Assembly: GCA_904502165.1 (NCBI GenBank)
Contig: CAJGDB010000083.1
Span: 1 to 8,154, forward strand
Origin: an uncultured Akkermansia sp.
Lineage (GTDB): Bacteria > Verrucomicrobiota > Verrucomicrobiia > Verrucomicrobiales > Akkermansiaceae
Reading direction: 5' to 3'
Length of the DNA stretch: 8,154 nucleotides
Within the stretch, counting starts at the first letter, position 1; the number at the start of each line of letters is the position of its first letter. A model generated the notes under the pieces. The model did not search any database and was not told the DNA's origin. It saw only the letters and a program-made list of their open reading frames with translations. The translations under genes and the position numbers were made by a program. This document shows positions 6,423 through 8,154 of this stretch, in pieces.

Positions 6423-6464
6423 TACGCGAATCGGGACTCGAACCCGAGACCAATAGATTAAAAG
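6423..6464 (-). pseudogene. 3' half of tRNA-Lys(TTT), probable att site of the adjacent element
   Basis: Read on the minus strand, the segment begins at the anticodon loop CTTTTAA (anticodon TTT). It continues with the 3' anticodon strand TCTAT, variable loop TGGTC, T arm TCGGG-TTCGAGT-CCCGA, acceptor strand TTCGCGT and discriminator A. The 5' partner that should precede it (ATAGA) is absent; GTGAC stands there instead, and no D arm or ACGCGAA acceptor strand follows upstream. This is therefore a true 3' fragment and not a functional tRNA. A break exactly at the anticodon loop next to a tyrosine recombinase gene is the hallmark of integration into a tRNA gene. The intact tRNA-Lys would be expected at the far end of the element, beyond the window. 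Confidence 0.85.
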
Positions 6465-6547
6465 GTCACGCATAATCTCGATTTATCAAGGTGTTATGCA
6501 GTCCGCTGAACAGGATTGACAACCCACTTGACGGTCCTTTTTAATCT
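6455..6547. repeat. Imperfect inverted repeat bracketing the attachment region
   Basis: AGATTAAAAGG (6455-6465, within the tRNA-Lys remnant) is mirrored by CCTTTTTAATCT (6536-6547), with one extra T. Nested inside are GCATAA (6470-6475) and TTATGC (6494-6499). Such nested symmetry is common at integrase core and arm binding sites, but it may also be chance in AT-rich DNA. Confidence 0.4.
6493..6522 (-). promoter_or_regulatory. Possible outward promoter reading toward tRNA-Glu
   Basis: On the minus strand, TTGTCA (6517-6522, five of six) stands 18 bases from CATAAC (6493-6498, four of six). It points out of the element through the tRNA-Lys remnant into tRNA-Glu, and its -35 overlaps that of the integrase promoter on the other strand. 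The match is modest. Confidence 0.3.
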
Positions 6548-6555
6548 GTTAAACT
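6516..6555 (+). promoter_or_regulatory. Integrase promoter (two overlapping candidates)
   Basis: TTGACA (6516-6521, perfect) with an 18-base spacer to TTTAAT (6540-6545, five of six) is the better candidate. The second is TTGACG (6528-6533), 16 bases from TAAACT (6550-6555), with an extended TGT in front. Either would start transcription roughly 50 or 40 bases before the integrase ATG at 6603. The frame is open through this region from TTG 6516, but this promoter makes the longer start unlikely. Confidence 0.6.
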
Positions 6556-6602
6556 CGGCTTCGTGTGCCAACGCACGGGCAGAGAATACAACAAAATACC
6601 CT

Positions 6603-7850
6603 ATGAGTAAAGAAAAAAAAGTCATTGAAGGGAAAAGAGTGACCTTTTTAAGAGGTATGGCTCTAGAAAAGCATCCCGATTGTTACCGCATTAGTGTTTC
6701 CAGATACGAAAATGGGAAGCGAGCCAGAACCTACTACCCCGCGACTCTTGAAGGATACAAGAGAGCATACGATGATTGCCAGATGGCTATTCACGAGAGA
6801 AAAAGATACGGAACAGCATTCGGTAACATTTCCGATGATGAGAAAGGAACTATCAGTCTGTGGAGAAAATACAGGGACAACTGCCAGTCATCAGGATTAT
6901 CATACTTTTCAGCCTTTGAGGTAATGCAGAAAGGCTTGGAAGCATGTAATACGACCTCGCCCACTTTCAAGCAGATGGGACAATTGTATCTGAAGAAAAT
7001 GCTTTACCATGAAAATGGAGTTCTGACTTCCCACATAGAAAAAGTAAAGAGCAGACTTGAAAAGATTTCCAAACATTTTGACCAGTTGCCCATGCACAAG
7101 ATAACCGAGGATGCCATTATAGATTTCATTCGCAAACTGAAAGGACATCAGTCAAAAGCCCCTGCTCTACCCGAGACAAAAAAGCAATACATCCAACTCA
7201 TCAAATCTGTATTTTCCTTTGCCGTTAAGAAGAAAGAACTTGACGAAAAGTATAATCCATCATCGTCCATTGATATCCCCACCATTGAAAAGAAGGAGGT
7301 GGAAATCATTTCTCTGAAGGATGTAAAAAAAATCTGGAAGCATGTCAAGAAGACCCCATACCTGCACCAGTTCATCCCTGCTCTTGCCGTAGGTTTCTTC
7401 TGTGGAGCAAGAGTTGCAGAAAGAACTCGCATGAAATACAAGGACATCTTTGTTGGTGGTCGCAATGAGATTTACCTGTCTAGCACCATTACGAAGAACG
7501 ACTTTGCACGATACATCTACCCACCTGCATGCTTCAAGCAGTGGTTCGAGTTTGCCAAGAGCATGGGTGTTGAAATGTCTCCTGATAACTACATACTCCC
7601 AGGTAGAACTGAAATCAACCGTGTGGATGCTCATATCAGAATGATGAACACTCTCCATATGGCAGGATTTTCCATACCCAGAAATGGCATTCGCCACACA
7701 GCAGCATCAAACATGTGTGTGATACATGGTTTTACGGAAGCAGCATCTCAACTTGGACACGAGGAACGGATTTTACGCAGACACTACCGTCTCCCTCTGA
7801 CAAAGAAAGATGCAGAAGCCTATTTTAAGATTTCTCCTGATACAGTATAA
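6603..7850 (+). CDS. int: Tyrosine-type site-specific recombinase (integrase)
   Basis: The enzyme cuts and rejoins DNA at att sites through a phosphotyrosine intermediate, here very probably within tRNA-Lys. From the ATG at 6603 the product is 415 aa. Residues 1-70 look like an arm-site DNA-binding domain (EGKRVTF...YRISVSRYENGKR). Residues about 120-220 form the helical core-binding domain (TFKQMGQLYLKK...KKQYIQLIKSVFSFA). The catalytic domain follows, with Arg270 in FFCGARVAERTRMKYKDI, Lys298 in STITKND, Arg364 in NGIRHTAAS, His386 in QLGHEE and nucleophile Tyr395 in RRHYR. The first residue of the HxxR box is Asn361 instead of His. It reads away from the tRNA-Lys remnant. The gene is AT-richer, with many AGA and AAA codons, unlike the genes to its left, which fits horizontal origin. 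No strong Shine-Dalgarno is visible. Confidence 0.93.
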   Translation: MSKEKKVIEGKRVTFLRGMALEKHPDCYRISVSRYENGKRARTYYPATLEGYKRAYDDCQMAIHERKRYGTAFGNISDDEKGTISLWRKYRDNCQSSGLSYFSAFEVMQKGLEACNTTSPTFKQMGQLYLKKMLYHENGVLTSHIEKVKSRLEKISKHFDQLPMHKITEDAIIDFIRKLKGHQSKAPALPETKKQYIQLIKSVFSFAVKKKELDEKYNPSSSIDIPTIEKKEVEIISLKDVKKIWKHVKKTPYLHQFIPALAVGFFCGARVAERTRMKYKDIFVGGRNEIYLSSTITKNDFARYIYPPACFKQWFEFAKSMGVEMSPDNYILPGRTEINRVDAHIRMMNTLHMAGFSIPRNGIRHTAASNMCVIHGFTEAASQLGHEERILRRHYRLPLTKKDAEAYFKISPDTV

Positions 7851-7874
7851 TAGCAGAAACCCAAGACATGATAT

Positions 7875-7899
7875 GAGAGGGGGCACACCCTCTCTTTTT
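7875..7899 (+). terminator. Rho-independent terminator of the integrase gene
   Basis: GAGAGGG (7875-7881) pairs perfectly with CCCTCTC (7888-7894) around a six-base loop and is followed by TTTTT. It sits about 25 bases after the integrase stop and separates that gene from the next ORF. Confidence 0.9.
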
Positions 7900-7960
7900 G
7901 CTCAAAATTTCATCCCACTAGATGCTGAAACTAGTATTTCTAATGAATTTATACTAAATT

Positions 7961-8001
7961 CTTTACAAAGTGAGCAATTTGTGAGAAAAAGCCTTTACAA
8001 A
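7961..8001. repeat. Direct repeat CTTTACAAA, two copies 32 bp apart
   Basis: Nine-base copies lie at 7961-7969 and 7993-8001, about three helical turns apart. The first is also part of an imperfect inverted repeat TTACAAA-N8-TTTGTGA. They lie in the AT-rich gap before the next ORF and could be binding sites for a regulator or recombination factor. Confidence 0.3.
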
Positions 8002-8029
8002 CCAGGGTCCTTTGGTAAGATTTTCGCAG

Positions 8030-8154
8030 ATGAAGAAGACCAAAGCCAAGACCAAGTTCTACGAAGTGGAAGGTAAGCGTGTATCTCTCCCCAAGGGTGT
8101 ATCCGTGGAGATGAAGAACGGCATCCGTAAGGTCACGGTAACTTGGTCAGAGCA
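8030..8154 (+). CDS. Start of a second ORF resembling the integrase N-terminus (41 codons, runs off right edge)
   Basis: The ATG at 8030 opens a frame that stays open to the window edge and begins MKKTKAKTKFYEVEGKRV. It aligns with the N-terminus of the upstream integrase: both have VEGKRV or IEGKRV, then a Ser/Thr, a Leu/Phe, a Lys/Arg-Gly, a Glu, and a strand of the form (K/R)(V/I)(T/S)V(T/S). This suggests a paralogous recombinase or another protein sharing the same arm-site DNA-binding domain. The ORF follows the integrase terminator by about 130 bases, so it needs its own promoter. No strong Shine-Dalgarno is visible. Codon choice here (GGT, CGT, AAG) is somewhat less AT-rich than in the integrase. 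Being a gene is likely; being a recombinase is inferred from about 35 residues. Confidence 0.6.
   Translation, partial: MKKTKAKTKFYEVEGKRVSLPKGVSVEMKNGIRKVTVTWSE

Noticed and set aside
6516..6602. N-terminal extension of the integrase from TTG 6516
   Set aside because: The region holds promoter elements and the tRNA-like segment, and the residues are not typical of the arm-binding domain.
7810..8076. 88-residue plus-strand open frame across the integrase end
   Set aside because: It overlaps the integrase 3' end and its terminator in another frame and has no family character.

Overview
The window looks like a chromosomal segment of a Gram-negative bacterium. Outer-membrane-type proteins (a TolC-family channel and an LpxR-family barrel) sit beside a cytochrome c System II pair and the housekeeping genes tadA and ybeY. 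The style (fairly high GC host genes, weak Shine-Dalgarno sequences, divergent YbeY) suggests a Verrucomicrobiota member, perhaps Akkermansia-like. That assignment is a guess from protein character, not a demonstrated identity.

Positions 1-6416 hold host genes, all read on the minus strand. In transcription order from the right they are tRNA-Glu(CTC) with a terminator; an unrecognised 165-aa helical protein with its own terminator; tadA overlapping ybeY; a tightly packed trio of LpxR-family lipid A deacylase, ResB-like and CcsA-like proteins; and the start of a czcCBA-type metal efflux operon. That operon contributes a TolC-family lipoprotein and the N-terminus of a secreted protein made of near-identical 18-residue His/Cys repeats, which runs off the left edge.

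Positions 6423-8154 look like the left end of an integrated mobile element. Only the 3' half of a tRNA-Lys(TTT) gene remains, cut exactly at the anticodon loop, six bases upstream of tRNA-Glu. Next come a well-formed promoter and a plus-strand tyrosine recombinase of 415 aa. This gene is visibly richer in A+T and in AGA/AAA codons than the host genes, and it ends at a clean terminator. At the right edge a second plus-strand ORF begins whose N-terminus resembles that of the integrase, suggesting tandem paralogous recombinases.

The points most worth a second look are the integration into tRNA-Lys, which appears to separate tRNA-Glu from its native promoter; the paralogous second integrase; the in-frame 54-bp metal-binding repeat array; and a near-leaderless promoter arrangement ahead of the LpxR-family gene.
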